64,000 nucleotides of DNA from Psococerastis gibbosa (lineage: Eukaryota > Arthropoda > Insecta > Psocodea > Psocidae), in NCBI GenBank assembly GCA_963971405.1, contig OZ020487.1, positions 45,791,039-45,855,038 of the forward strand, read 5' to 3'. The translations under genes and the position numbers were made by a program. This document shows, piece after piece, positions 54,810 through 64,000 of this stretch. Every line of letters starts with the position of its first letter. The first letter of the stretch is position 1. The notes below the pieces were generated by a model. That model was not told where the DNA came from and ran no database searches. It worked only from the letters and a program-made list of their open reading frames with translations.

Positions 54810-55020
54810 TAAGTTTTTTTTGCTAACACAGACGTGAAATAGAAAACATGTTGCATCATCTACAGCGTTTACTGTGCGAGCCCGACAAGTTGATTAACTT
54901 GGGGGCCCACGGGTTATTTGTATTATAAGGGTATAATTGTTAATTTATAAATATATTCCTTCGGCGCAGGGGAGTACCGCCCGAAGAAGAAGAAGAAGAA
55001 GAAAAAATTACAACAGGGCA
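54810..55020 (+). repeat. Interspersed repeat copy with (GAA)n run
   Basis: 54823-54925 matches 27331-27420. It is followed by a separate piece ending in gaagaagaagaagaagaag (about 54984-55003). Confidence 0.6.
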
Positions 55021-55229
55021 AGGACATTCCCCCTTAGGTGTAATACATATAGTCTAATACATATAGTCTATGTTATAGCTACTATAACTAGAATTAGTAA
55101 AACCCAAATAATCGTTTTAAAAAAAATTAACATTGTCTAAGAAACCTGCTGGTGTTACAGTATGAAACCCTGATATGAGATATGACTGGTTTCGGCAAGA
55201 CTGCCATCTACAGAGGGAAACAGTTCTAT
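55021..55229. other. Short intergenic gap
   Basis: Nothing recognised. Confidence 0.4.
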
Positions 55230-55425
55230 GTTATATGTTATATGTTCTATATATATGAGAGATGGCACATTCGAGTGCGCTAAAAATATTTTTTTAATCC
55301 TGGGGCAACTTGATGCCACGTCTCGTCTGACCAACCATTGGAAAAATGTACCACTTAGTCTCAGATATAAAAAAAATATTATTGGCGCCCACAAATGTCT
55401 CATCTCTTCTATATAGAACTCTAGG
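55230..55425. mobile_element. MITE with TAGAGTTCTATATAG end
   Basis: The right end ctcatctcttctatatagaactcta is mirrored at the left by gttctatatatatgagagatggcac; the left tip is degraded. The centre contains aaaatattttttt and its rough complement. Confidence 0.65.
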
Positions 55426-55544
55426 CTAGTTATTTTAAAAAAGAAAAAAAAAGTAGGTAGTGTGAATTGGAAAGTCGAGCTTCGAGAATATTGTAAAAGT
55501 AACAAAATTGCAGCGAACCATCCCCAATGTGTACCTTACCTTAC

Positions 55545-56178
55545 TGTGGTTTTCTGCGATAGCTCAGTACAATAAAATAAGTACCTAACTCACAACAGGG
55601 GCGTATCCTAATAAGCTAATAACTAAGAACTCCAAATTACGCTCCTGAAGGTTTAGGTACCTATGAAAATAGAGTGGACTGTATGAAAATAATTATGAAT
55701 TGGTAAGAAAGGAAGAGAATAAGCCTACCGTACTCTGCTTACTCGGTGGTGAAGGTGTAGTACAGTAGGTAGACCTATTATAAAATGTAATGTATAGTGT
55801 GGTGCTGTAAAGTGTCTGGGTGTATGTGTTTTGAGTGAATAGGCTACGCTACTTATCTACTACCGGAGTCCGTGGCTTGCAAAGTATCCGCAGGAATCTC
55901 GGCAGGGGCGAGCACAATAAACACTGTTTAATATAAAGAATAATAACACAAACAAGAAAACACTACAACCACAACTATAATAAATTAATGTAAATAACAA
56001 TAGGTATATAATTAAATAAATATACAACCTATTGGAGCCGATACAATATTGAGACTGAATTCACTAACTGTAAAATGCGGGGATGAGTACTTGTGTACCT
56101 ACCCGATTTAGGGTAAGGTACCTGCGACAACAACCCGCAACTATATTTAGCTTGTGCAATGCGAGGCATTCACGGACA
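55545..56178 (-). repeat. BEL/Pao 3' LTR
   Basis: On the minus strand it begins TGTCCGTGAATGCC at 56178 and ends ...GCAGAAAACCACA at 55545. A TATA-like CTAAATATAG lies about 27 bp in. Confidence 0.93.
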
Positions 56179-56417
56179 TACCGCCAGCCTTGCAAGGCAC
56201 TTGCAAAAGGTAAACAAATAAAGAAATATATAAAAATATACATATATACTATATGCAATCTTAAGCATATTAAAGCTTAAAAGAATGAAATGAAATGCAC
56301 TATGCAAACTAAAATTAAAACAATTTGGCGAAGTATTAATGTAGGTAATGTTACGATATGCACTACTAAAGCTAAAATTAAAATACAAAATTTTAATACT
56401 AATAAAATTAAGGCACC
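56179..56417 (-). other. BEL/Pao short 3' non-coding part
   Basis: 240 bp, AT-rich. The last bases before the LTR (GCAAGGCTGGCGGTA) are only weakly purine-rich. The integrase region expected before this point is absent. Confidence 0.7.
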
Positions 56418-59400
56418 CTACTTTTGAAATGGCAGGGGCAAAAATTTGTTTACAGGGCCCAAATGCAGTTGTAAAATCCGGGAAAATACACGATGTAGTC
56501 TCATCGGAAAGCTAAACCGGACGACAAAACGTTTGTCGAAATCATTTTGCGGTGAAGACAACAATGTCATAGTCTTTTCCGCTTTTAAATTTGGTATATC
56601 ATAACAAAACGGAGGTGTCTTGGGCCATACGCTAGGTACTTGCAACAAAAGGGGAGGATCAGGCCACCGTTGCACATAGTTCAGCGGCTGTTCTGGGCCT
56701 AGACCTCGGGAAGCTGGATCAGCACCGTTAAATTGAGAGCCAATGAAACGCCAATCTTCAATTTTAGCTTTACTCAAAATAATTGGAATACAATTGGCCA
56801 AAAATAATTTCAGCTTAGTTACACCTAAGCGCAACCACGACAACACAATAGTGCTATCTGTGCAAAAATAGGTTCGCTGCATCGGTAATTCGTTAAGAAA
56901 ATTCATACATCTGTATATATTAACGAGCAAATCAGCTGCCTGTAGCTCAGTTTTCGAGACTGTCAAGCGCGATTTGAATTTTGCGGGCATGGTTCTACCT
57001 TTTGCCCTCATCAGGGTCATAGTAGCGTGACCCTCATAAACACAACAAATATAAATGGCGACGCCATAGCCAGTAGACGAACTGTCTGAAAAGCAATATA
57101 GCTCAAGTTTTGGGCAACCAAAACAGTCTATTAGACGTGGAATACGTAGGCCTAATTCCTGTAAAAATGGAAGACCATCCATAAGAATTTGCCATTCTTT
57201 CCGCAAGTTTTCGTCGAAAACTGCATCCCAATCAATGCCAATTTCCCATAATTTGCAGAGAAAGTGTCTGGTTTTTCCAGTAAAAGTGGCAAGTAGTCCC
57301 ATAATGTCATAACGACATGCAATAAAGCTTAGGACTCCGCGCTTGGTATATACATAATTAAACTCAGTGACTCGATACATAAAAATATCTTTCGCTGAAG
57401 TCCAAAATAGACCGAATACCTTAATTACAGCCTTTTTGCCATGTAGATCAGTGTCTTCACATTGATCACGCGGTAGATTGAACAAAAGGCTGTGGTGTGA
57501 ACTTCCAAATTTTTGGAGTTCAAAGCCACCTTTGCGCAGCAAATCGTTGACAGCAAATCGGATTTCGTCATCGCTGCCGTCTAAACTGGTAATTAAATCT
57601 TCAACATATAGCTGAGTCAGCGAAATGTTGGTACCTCTTCGGAAATTAACGCTCTCGTCAGCAATGAACTGCTTTATAGTTCGCTGTGCTAAAAATGCAC
57701 TAGGTGCCATGCTGAATAGCACACGAGTGAACTCAAGTTCCTCAGAACCACCATCAGGTGCAGGCCTCCACAAAATATGCTGATAACACCTATCAGCAGG
57801 AGCAATCACAACCTGATTGTACATTTTTCTAATGTCGGGTATCAAACCAACACTTCTTTCTTTGAAAGACAATAACTCATCGCAAATATCAGTTTGCAAT
57901 GCTGGTCCCGTCAGCAATTGAGGATTCAGAGAGTTGCCATTCTTGTCGAGGCAACTGGCATTCATAACGGGCCGCAAACGAGTACAACTACTGGACCGTT
58001 TGATAACCGAATGATGAGGTAACATATACTTTGAAACGGTTCTAGCCTTTTCTAGAATACCGCTTTCAAGATAGTCAGCAAAAAAATTCCGATACAATTT
58101 AAATTTCTCGGGCTCCTTGCATAGCCTACTTTCTAATGAAAGCAGACTCTTAAGGGGTGAAAAGTTATTTTTCACTAATGGGACAGCATTTGGCTTAAAG
58201 GGTAGTCGTACCTCATTTCTGCCGTCAGCTCTACATACTGTAGTTTGTGAGTAAATATCCTCAGCCAGCTGTTCATCAGCAGAAAGTGGTATGGACTTAG
58301 GACCTTCTCCAATCTCACATAACCGCTCAACATCCTCAGTTAAATCCTGGTCTACACTTAGACCTAAAAGTGACACGGAAGCTTCGTCAGCAGTCGTACT
58401 TCCCAGTAGCACGTAACCCAACTGAGTCCACTGCGCCGTTAGCCCACCCAACCTGAGTAGAGGCTTGGAATCGCTTAAAATAGAGGAGTAGACTCTGGCT
58501 CCCAGTAGAATGTCTACGTTAGCAGGTTTATAAAAAAGGGGATCAGCCAAGGCTATATCACCTAAATGGCCACTTATATCAGAAGTGACGGGTCGAGAAG
58601 GAAGATTCCCGCAGATTTGGGGAAGAACCAAAGCCTCAATCTTTTGCTTAAAATGGGGATTAACAGTTGATTCAATGGTAAAGATAACCCTTCCTTTGGT
58701 CTTAGTTGTTCCGGCAATACCTCGAATGAGAGTTTTGTCGTAAAACCGCTTGCAACCAAGTTGTGAAGCAGCCTTCTCTGTTATAAAACTAAGATGGCTT
58801 CCATTGTCAATTACAGTACGCATTGAAAACCCATGAATAGTGACTACAGCCGTAGCCAATAGAGCCTGTGGACCGGATGCCACCAATGCACTAGCTGGCT
58901 CCTCATAAGTTGTAGGAGTCTGGCGGTGCCCTAAAGAGGTACTATTGTTAGTAGGCCTTTGCTTTCGGTCCAAAGTAGAAGAACCGCCTTTGCGGCACAA
59001 TAGACTATTGTGCTGATTATCTCCATCAGAGCAATTTCGGCACGAAAATTCAACAGGGCAGTCAGCGGCCGAATGCTGAGTGCTGTTGAGGCATTTAGCA
59101 CACAATTTTATTTTTGAAGCTTTTTCCCATCGTTTGGGAACAGTCAGCTTCAAAAGTTGCTGACACCGGTATGCAGGGTGGGACCCATTGCAAACCGGGC
59201 ATTTCTTGCTGATTGGACGCACTGCTTTACGAGCATTGGCAGAGTCCGCAGGGTCCACCAAAAGAGCCGATTTAGGCTTGAAAGTGCTTAGGCTAGCTTT
59301 CAAAGGTTTGGCTATAACCTTATCTAGGTCGGAAGCTTGTACCTTTGCCTGTAAAAATTTTATTAGGTCATGTACGTTGCATAACGCCTTAATGTCTTTA

Positions 59401-60239
59401 AGTTGATGGTCAAATGCCCTACGGGTTTGAACATCAATTTTAGCGTAGAGCGCTTGAAAGAAGACAAATTCCGTTAAATCTTTAATTTGCATTTTATCTA
59501 ATGCGCTAATTGAATTCCGAAAAGTCTGAATTAAATTGCTTAAATCAGCGCTGCTCCGCCCAGACGCAAGGGGAGAGCAATTGAGCATGTTGCTGACCAT
59601 GGTCGATGCCTTAAGCCTTTTATTTTCAAAATGCGATTTTAAACAATTCAATGCCAACGCGTAATTCGCATCGCATATTGGCAAGAACTCACTAATTAAG
59701 GCTTTGGCGTCATGCCCTAAGCTGCTTATAAGGTAATGGAATTTAACGGTAGGTGTCCAAGACGCACTACTGTTGACTAAGCTGTCAAAAACTGCATACC
59801 ACATGTCAAAATTGTGGCTTTCAAGAGTAGGGATTTCAATTGGCTTTAATAAGTTTGGCCCTAAGCCACAAGCTGGGCTGGAATAATTTGACACAGTTCC
59901 CTTATCCATGCCATCAATGGCCAAAATGTGCACTTCATCACAAAGATTATAAAATTCCTCACGCTCCGCTTCAACCGATATGCGGCTGGAGGTGGAACTT
60001 CCGGAATTGATATCCATCAGTTCAGACTCTATAGATTCGAATTGAGTGACCAATCCTTCAGCACGCTGAGATTTGATCTTTAGAGCTCCGGGCGTGAGAG
60101 ATGTGGTGCATTTTAAATATGCTAAAATTGACTTAACGTCATTAATAATCATTGACCGTTTGTGAAGCAAAATTTGTAGCCTACTACAATTAGACGCATC
60201 AGGGTCACTTCTAACGGTTCGCCTTCTTGTCGGTGCCAT
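56418..60239 (-). CDS. BEL/Pao Gag-Pol, lacking integrase, YVED reverse transcriptase
   Basis: I chose the ATG at 60239 (G at -3 and +4); seven further codons upstream lack an ATG. Length is 1273 aa. Residue numbers here count from 60260 (subtract 7 for the chosen start). Zinc-binding CCHC-type clusters: C354/C357/H361/C366, C387/C390/H396/C401 and C407/C410/H417/C422. Protease: TVIDNGSHLSFI with D485. Reverse transcriptase: LIPDIRKMYNQV with D809; the catalytic box reads YVED (885-888), so the first Asp of YVDD is Glu. RNase H: D1059, E1105, D1135 and D1181. The frame ends 100 residues later at PLPFQK. No HHCC or DDE integrase follows. The reading frame itself is unbroken. Confidence 0.92.
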   Translation of the reverse strand: MAPTRRRTVRSDPDASNCSRLQILLHKRSMIINDVKSILAYLKCTTSLTPGALKIKSQRAEGLVTQFESIESELMDINSGSSTSSRISVEAEREEFYNLCDEVHILAIDGMDKGTVSNYSSPACGLGPNLLKPIEIPTLESHNFDMWYAVFDSLVNSSASWTPTVKFHYLISSLGHDAKALISEFLPICDANYALALNCLKSHFENKRLKASTMVSNMLNCSPLASGRSSADLSNLIQTFRNSISALDKMQIKDLTEFVFFQALYAKIDVQTRRAFDHQLKDIKALCNVHDLIKFLQAKVQASDLDKVIAKPLKASLSTFKPKSALLVDPADSANARKAVRPISKKCPVCNGSHPAYRCQQLLKLTVPKRWEKASKIKLCAKCLNSTQHSAADCPVEFSCRNCSDGDNQHNSLLCRKGGSSTLDRKQRPTNNSTSLGHRQTPTTYEEPASALVASGPQALLATAVVTIHGFSMRTVIDNGSHLSFITEKAASQLGCKRFYDKTLIRGIAGTTKTKGRVIFTIESTVNPHFKQKIEALVLPQICGNLPSRPVTSDISGHLGDIALADPLFYKPANVDILLGARVYSSILSDSKPLLRLGGLTAQWTQLGYVLLGSTTADEASVSLLGLSVDQDLTEDVERLCEIGEGPKSIPLSADEQLAEDIYSQTTVCRADGRNEVRLPFKPNAVPLVKNNFSPLKSLLSLESRLCKEPEKFKLYRNFFADYLESGILEKARTVSKYMLPHHSVIKRSSSCTRLRPVMNASCLDKNGNSLNPQLLTGPALQTDICDELLSFKERSVGLIPDIRKMYNQVVIAPADRCYQHILWRPAPDGGSEELEFTRVLFSMAPSAFLAQRTIKQFIADESVNFRRGTNISLTQLYVEDLITSLDGSDDEIRFAVNDLLRKGGFELQKFGSSHHSLLFNLPRDQCEDTDLHGKKAVIKVFGLFWTSAKDIFMYRVTEFNYVYTKRGVLSFIACRYDIMGLLATFTGKTRHFLCKLWEIGIDWDAVFDENLRKEWQILMDGLPFLQELGLRIPRLIDCFGCPKLELYCFSDSSSTGYGVAIYICCVYEGHATMTLMRAKGRTMPAKFKSRLTVSKTELQAADLLVNIYRCMNFLNELPMQRTYFCTDSTIVLSWLRLGVTKLKLFLANCIPIILSKAKIEDWRFIGSQFNGADPASRGLGPEQPLNYVQRWPDPPLLLQVPSVWPKTPPFCYDIPNLKAEKTMTLLSSPQNDFDKRFVVRFSFPMRLHRVFSRILQLHLGPVNKFLPLPFQK

Positions 60240-60825
60240 TTCCGCAATAAATGAACCCACAATTCACAAAAGGGAACCTAACGGGACAGGCTATACTCAA
60301 TCCCCTATTTGCACAACACAATGACTATGACACCATAAATTGACCCAAATGTCAGTTCAATAATAGAAACCGTATAGTATCGGTACCATGTAATGGTGTC
60401 TTAACAATAAAGACCCTAAAACCTGCCAATTCCAAAAAAATCCCCCTAAAAGTATCTATTGAAAGAGGGTGACGAGAAGGTCAGATCCAGGTACCAGTCC
60501 TTGGGTAGTAATATCCCCACGACCAATATAACGGTTACCGTTATACCATGCTCTATAACATAGGCTACTACAGATTCTAATAGGCTCAATGCCAATAATT
60601 AAATATAAAATTATAATAAAATATAATATTGTATTATATCGTAATGCCTACGAAAATAATAATATATCAACCTTATCTAAGAGCTGATAGTTGCGAATTG
60701 TTGCGCCAGGTATGTAAATGCAGAACTGGACAATAGCATAAAACAATCGGGGCTAGAAGTAAGGTGTAAAAAGACAAAAGAAAGAACTATTCAGATCGTA
60801 GGACCGATCCGGCTCGAAGGACCAA
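60240..60825 (-). other. BEL/Pao leader with primer-binding site
   Basis: After the 5' LTR the minus strand reads T then TGGTCCTTCGAGCCGG. It starts TGG one base after the LTR and would pair with a tRNA ending GGCTCGAAGGACCA. The leader is AT-rich and has no long ORF. Confidence 0.8.
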
Positions 60826-61459
60826 TGTGGTTTTCTGCGATAGCTCAGTACAATAAAATAAGTACCTAACTCACAACAGGGGCGTATCCTAATAAGCTAA
60901 TAACTAAGAACTCCAAATTACGCTCCTGAAGGTTTAGGTACCTATGAAAATAGAGTGGACTGTATGAAAATAATTATGAATTGGTAAGAAAGGAAGAGAA
61001 TAAGCCTACCGTACTCTGCTTACTCGGTGGTGAAGGTGTAGTACAGTAGGTAGACCTATTATAAAATGTAATGTATAGTGTGGTGCTGTAAAGTGTCTGG
61101 GTGTATGTGTTTTGAGTGAATAGGCTACGCTACTTATCTACTACCGGAGTCCGTGGCTTGCAAAGTATCCGCAGGAATCTCGGCAGGGGCGAGCACAATA
61201 AACACTGTTTAATATAAAGAATAATAACACAAACAAGAAAACACTACAACCACAACTATAATAAATTAATGTAAATAACAATAGGTATATAATTAAATAA
61301 ATATACAACCTATTGGAGCCGATACAATATTGAGACTGAATTCACTAACTGTAAAATGCGGGGATGAGTACTTGTGTACCTACCCGATTTAGGGTAAGGT
61401 ACCTGCGACAACAACCCGCAACTATATTTAGCTTGTGCAATGCGAGGCATTCACGGACA
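60826..61459 (-). repeat. BEL/Pao 5' LTR
   Basis: Same length and, as far as read, same sequence as the 3' LTR. Its outer end at 61459 abuts the CTTAC target duplication. Confidence 0.93.
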
Positions 61460-61464
61460 CTTAC

Positions 61465-62019
61465 TTTACCGTCGACTGGACATGTTGCTGACCACAACAT
61501 TCCAAAAAGAGCAGCCATTGGTCTGAACACTAAACAGAGTTTCGTTCAGATTTGTAATAGCAAAAACTCAGATATTTGATTATATTAGAGGTTGTTCGTT
61601 CGGATCCCGTGCTTGATATATTTTCTTCGGAGGGCAATTAAAGCAAGTGATTGACCATAGAAAGAGCTTGAAAAATAAACGCTGTTATTTGCGATAGTTA
61701 TTTGTTCGGTGATAAATAGGCCTACGTATTGCACATGTAATCGTAATTTTTTCTGTTTCTTTCAGGTAAGCTACATATTCACCATTTGATTGCGTTGAAT
61801 TCTTCAATGTTCAAGATTATTAGCCAAAGTTTATGTGAGTACAGTTTTTCTTAAATAAATAGGCTCCTGGTCCTTCTGAGCTTCCAAGCTCATGCTGTTG
61901 TCAGCACAGTAGACCCGTCAGAATAAATAAATAATGACTTATGTATAATACGGAGGTGACCAGGACTCGCCACGCATATAGACAGACTCACAGTGTTATC
62001 ATGTCCCACCATGCTCTCC
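61465..62019. other. Intergenic, BEL right flank
   Basis: No gene. caggactcgccacg and gttatcatgtcccacc near 61965-62010 are inverted scraps of the repeat that follows. Confidence 0.5.
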
Positions 62020-62475
62020 TGCCAACGGCCTTACCATGTTGATTCCATTAGAGCAGAGCATGTTTCAAACTGCGGCAACTTGGTAGTGTGCACAGCGTTG
62101 GCAGGGGAACCTGGTGGGACATGATAACTCGCTCAGGCAGTATAAGTCGAGTCCTGGTCACCTCCGATTTAATCGTGTGACTTGACCATGTTCCCCAAGT
62201 GGTTCGGAATCCACTATAATCAGGAGGTCCACCCTGTTAGTCAACTCCCCTTTCCCCGAGGTGAAAGAGTCTGCCCTTAGGGTGCCTCAAGTTAACAAAC
62301 AGACTCACTCCCCCCGCCAGGCTGACAGGGTTGCTTAAAGCAGAAATGCTGAAAGCAGGCGTTAGAAACAACAACAACCATGCTCTCCTGCCAACGCTTT
62401 GCACACTACCAAGTTAGTCGCGGTTTTGAACAGGCTCTGTTCTGGCAATTTGGTATGGCCGTTGGCAAGGTAGAG
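62020..62475 (+). repeat. GTGTGCACAG repeat family, subtype 2, with inverted end copy
   Basis: 62025-62380 is collinear with 44476-44815. The following 62385-62470 (gccaacgctttgcacactac ... tatggccgttggcaa) is an inverted copy of the first ~85 bp, so the whole can fold back on itself. Confidence 0.75.
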
Positions 62476-63132
62476 GAATACAGTAAAATCAGGTCTTTGA
62501 ATTTAAAAAAAAATTAATTCATAAGATTCAAAAAAACTGGATGTTTTGGAGTGAAACCTGATCTGACTTTTAGAAGCAAAATACCCAATACAAACAAAAA
62601 ATAGTTTCTTTCTTCACTGAACTTTCCCTGCTAATCTACACCCCCTGCCCGGTCCGAAGGGGCCAAGGAGTGACGCGGCAGATGCACACGAGGGGTTCGT
62701 CAGTTCCGAAGGTCACTGGCCCCAAACCCCCCCCCCCCTTCCACCCCTATGACAGCCCCTTGAGAAATCTTTCATTTTCGTTTCCCTCTTAATACCACTG
62801 AAGAGCCTCCCTGTAAGCTAACTGTGGAAGACATGCGGGGTAGCTCGTATATATAAGACGTTGCGTGTTTTGCTTTGAAAAAGGGCCCCCGAAAGAGGGG
62901 TCGAAATTTCGTTCCCGCCACCACCGAAAGCTAGGGGAGAGTTTCTCTAGGGGTGGACAAACTGGGCGGCCACGTGTCTTCCAAGTTTTAATCGACTCTC
63001 CATGTGCCATTTCTTTTTCTACACTTAAAATTTTCTTAAATTAGTTAAATTCTCAAACCGGACACCCCCCGCTCTCTTTAATAGGACACACACTGCGCGT
63101 TTTTTGTACAAATTAGAATTTCTCATGAAATA
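62476..63132. other. Intergenic
   Basis: A C run lies at about 62728-62738. The 73-residue minus-strand frame at 62789-63010 has no recognised domain. Confidence 0.45.
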
Positions 63133-63715
63133 TCGTTGTGTTGTCGAGCAGGCCAAAGCTCATCAAGGCTGTAGAGCCAGAAGAAGAACTTAATTGCCCT
63201 AGAAAAATGATTCACCATTCTCCCTCGATTCACATATTTTTGTGTGTCTAAAAGATCATCAAAATATATCGCGTGCTCGTGTGGACTTGACGTTAGAACT
63301 CCCCCATCAAATATCAACGAAGAAAATTCGGTTAATTTACGGATATTAGTGTCACCACTGAATTGTCCTTCCTCGAAAATGCTGGAAGGATGAGTTGGAA
63401 ACTGACCTTCGTGAGTTGGGAGTCCGTAGATGGTGGAGCGTTGTACAAAACTGGGATGACTGGAGGAGTGTTGTCGAGCAGCCCAAAGCCCATCAAGGCT
63501 GCAGAGCCAGAATTGAACTGAATTGCCCTAAAAAAAAAGGATTCACCAATCTCCCTCGATTCAAATATTTTTGTGTGTCTAAAAGATCATCAAAATATAT
63601 CGCGTGCTCGTGTGGACTTGACGTTAGAACTTCCGTATCTGATGTGACCCCAATCAAAAATCAACAAAGAAAATTGGGTTAATTTAGGGAAATTAGTGTC
63701 ACCACTGAATTGCCC
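63133..63715 (+). pseudogene. LINE ORF2 C-terminus and tail, locally duplicated (331-bp step)
   Basis: At 63395 the plus strand encodes TDLRELGVRRWWSVVQNW, then DDWRSVVEQPKAHQGCRA, the C-terminus of a LINE ORF2. The last part and the flank (ttgtcgagcagg..., tctccctcgattca, aaaagatcatcaaaatatat, gtggacttgacgttagaac) also occur 331 bp earlier, at 63133-63366, where the coding part ends ccagaagaagaac. The two copies are about equally diverged. Confidence 0.7.
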
Positions 63716-64000
63716 TAATAAAAAGGATACGCTACTGAGTAGTAGAAAATGACCGGACAAAGAAGTTAATTCTTCCGCGAAGACCGGTAACTAGTATGTA
63801 GATTGCGTGATGGCAGTATTGGTTCTCCGAAATGAATGGGATATTTTCGTTTTCTAAGAATAATTTTGTCAAGTGAGGTCACTGTAATGGTAATAGCGCT
63901 AACCAGGCGACGTATGCGTGTCCGAAACTTGACGTGACGTGACATGTTGTGAACTTGAAGTGATTCAGTGTCATGTTATGTCAGATCTGTACACACTCTA
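63716..64000. other. Intergenic, window end
   Basis: Nothing recognised. Confidence 0.4.

Larger units (their letters stand above)
55545..61459 (-). mobile_element. BEL/Pao LTR retrotransposon, integrase-less
   Basis: Two 634-bp LTRs (55545-56178 and 60826-61459, constant offset 5281, no difference seen by eye) begin TG and end CA on the coding strand. A perfect 5-bp target duplication CTTAC flanks the element (55540-55544 and 61460-61464). Between them is one ORF with Gag, protease, RT and RNase H, but no integrase. At 5.9 kb it is shorter than usual for the group. The clean boundaries prove an ordinary integration, so the integrase must have come from elsewhere or been lost afterwards. Confidence 0.95.

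Noticed and set aside
56083-61579. Two similar short plus-strand frames (MSTCVPTRF...)
   Set aside because: They are the same LTR sequence read twice, antisense to the element.
1-64000. CRISPR array, operons, ribosome-binding sites
   Set aside because: The sequence is eukaryotic; the tandem repeats have no spacer structure.

Overview
Kind of sequence: an AT-rich invertebrate nuclear window made almost wholly of transposable elements and their relics. I find no host gene. The mix points to an arthropod: Ty3/Gypsy and BEL/Pao LTR elements, a ZMYM1-like hAT transposon, tRNA-derived SINEs, many 3' ends of LINE ORF2, and many fold-back MITEs. The species cannot be named from the sequence. Long runs of G or C (up to about 20) occur throughout and are probably length-variable or mis-assembled. 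Layout: 1-1.1 kb is a 223-bp tandem satellite. 1.1-16.5 kb holds MITEs, a SINE carrying a second insertion, LINE scraps and low-complexity DNA. 16.5-24.5 kb is a minus-strand Gypsy element with two LTRs that look identical, gag, a -1 frame overlap and a full pol. 24.5-38.5 kb is a nested graveyard: LINE 3' ends, two SINE copies with clear target duplications, MITEs, a large inverted repeat. 38.56-42.39 kb is an apparently complete hAT transposon with perfect 15-bp terminal repeats, an 8-bp target duplication and a one-intron transposase. 42.6-55.4 kb carries four copies of an ~815-bp family with GCTTTCC ends, several fold-back elements, another SINE and LINE relics. 55.5-61.5 kb is a minus-strand BEL/Pao element with LTRs that look identical and a 5-bp target duplication, but its polyprotein has YVED in place of YVDD and no integrase. 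61.5-64 kb holds more interspersed repeats and a LINE-tail duplication. How the parts relate: the young autonomous-looking elements are the hAT and the Gypsy copy. The BEL copy could only have moved with enzymes supplied by a relative. SINEs and (GAA)n-tailed short inserts sit beside LINE 3' ends with similar tails, which suggests, but does not prove, that those LINEs mobilised them. Nested insertions with clear target duplications give relative ages: SINE after LINE at 26.6 kb, SINE after MITE at 29.1 kb, hAT after a LINE-like relic at 38.5 kb, a GAA-tailed insert after a SINE at 3.4 kb. All alignments were made by eye, so identity statements are approximate.
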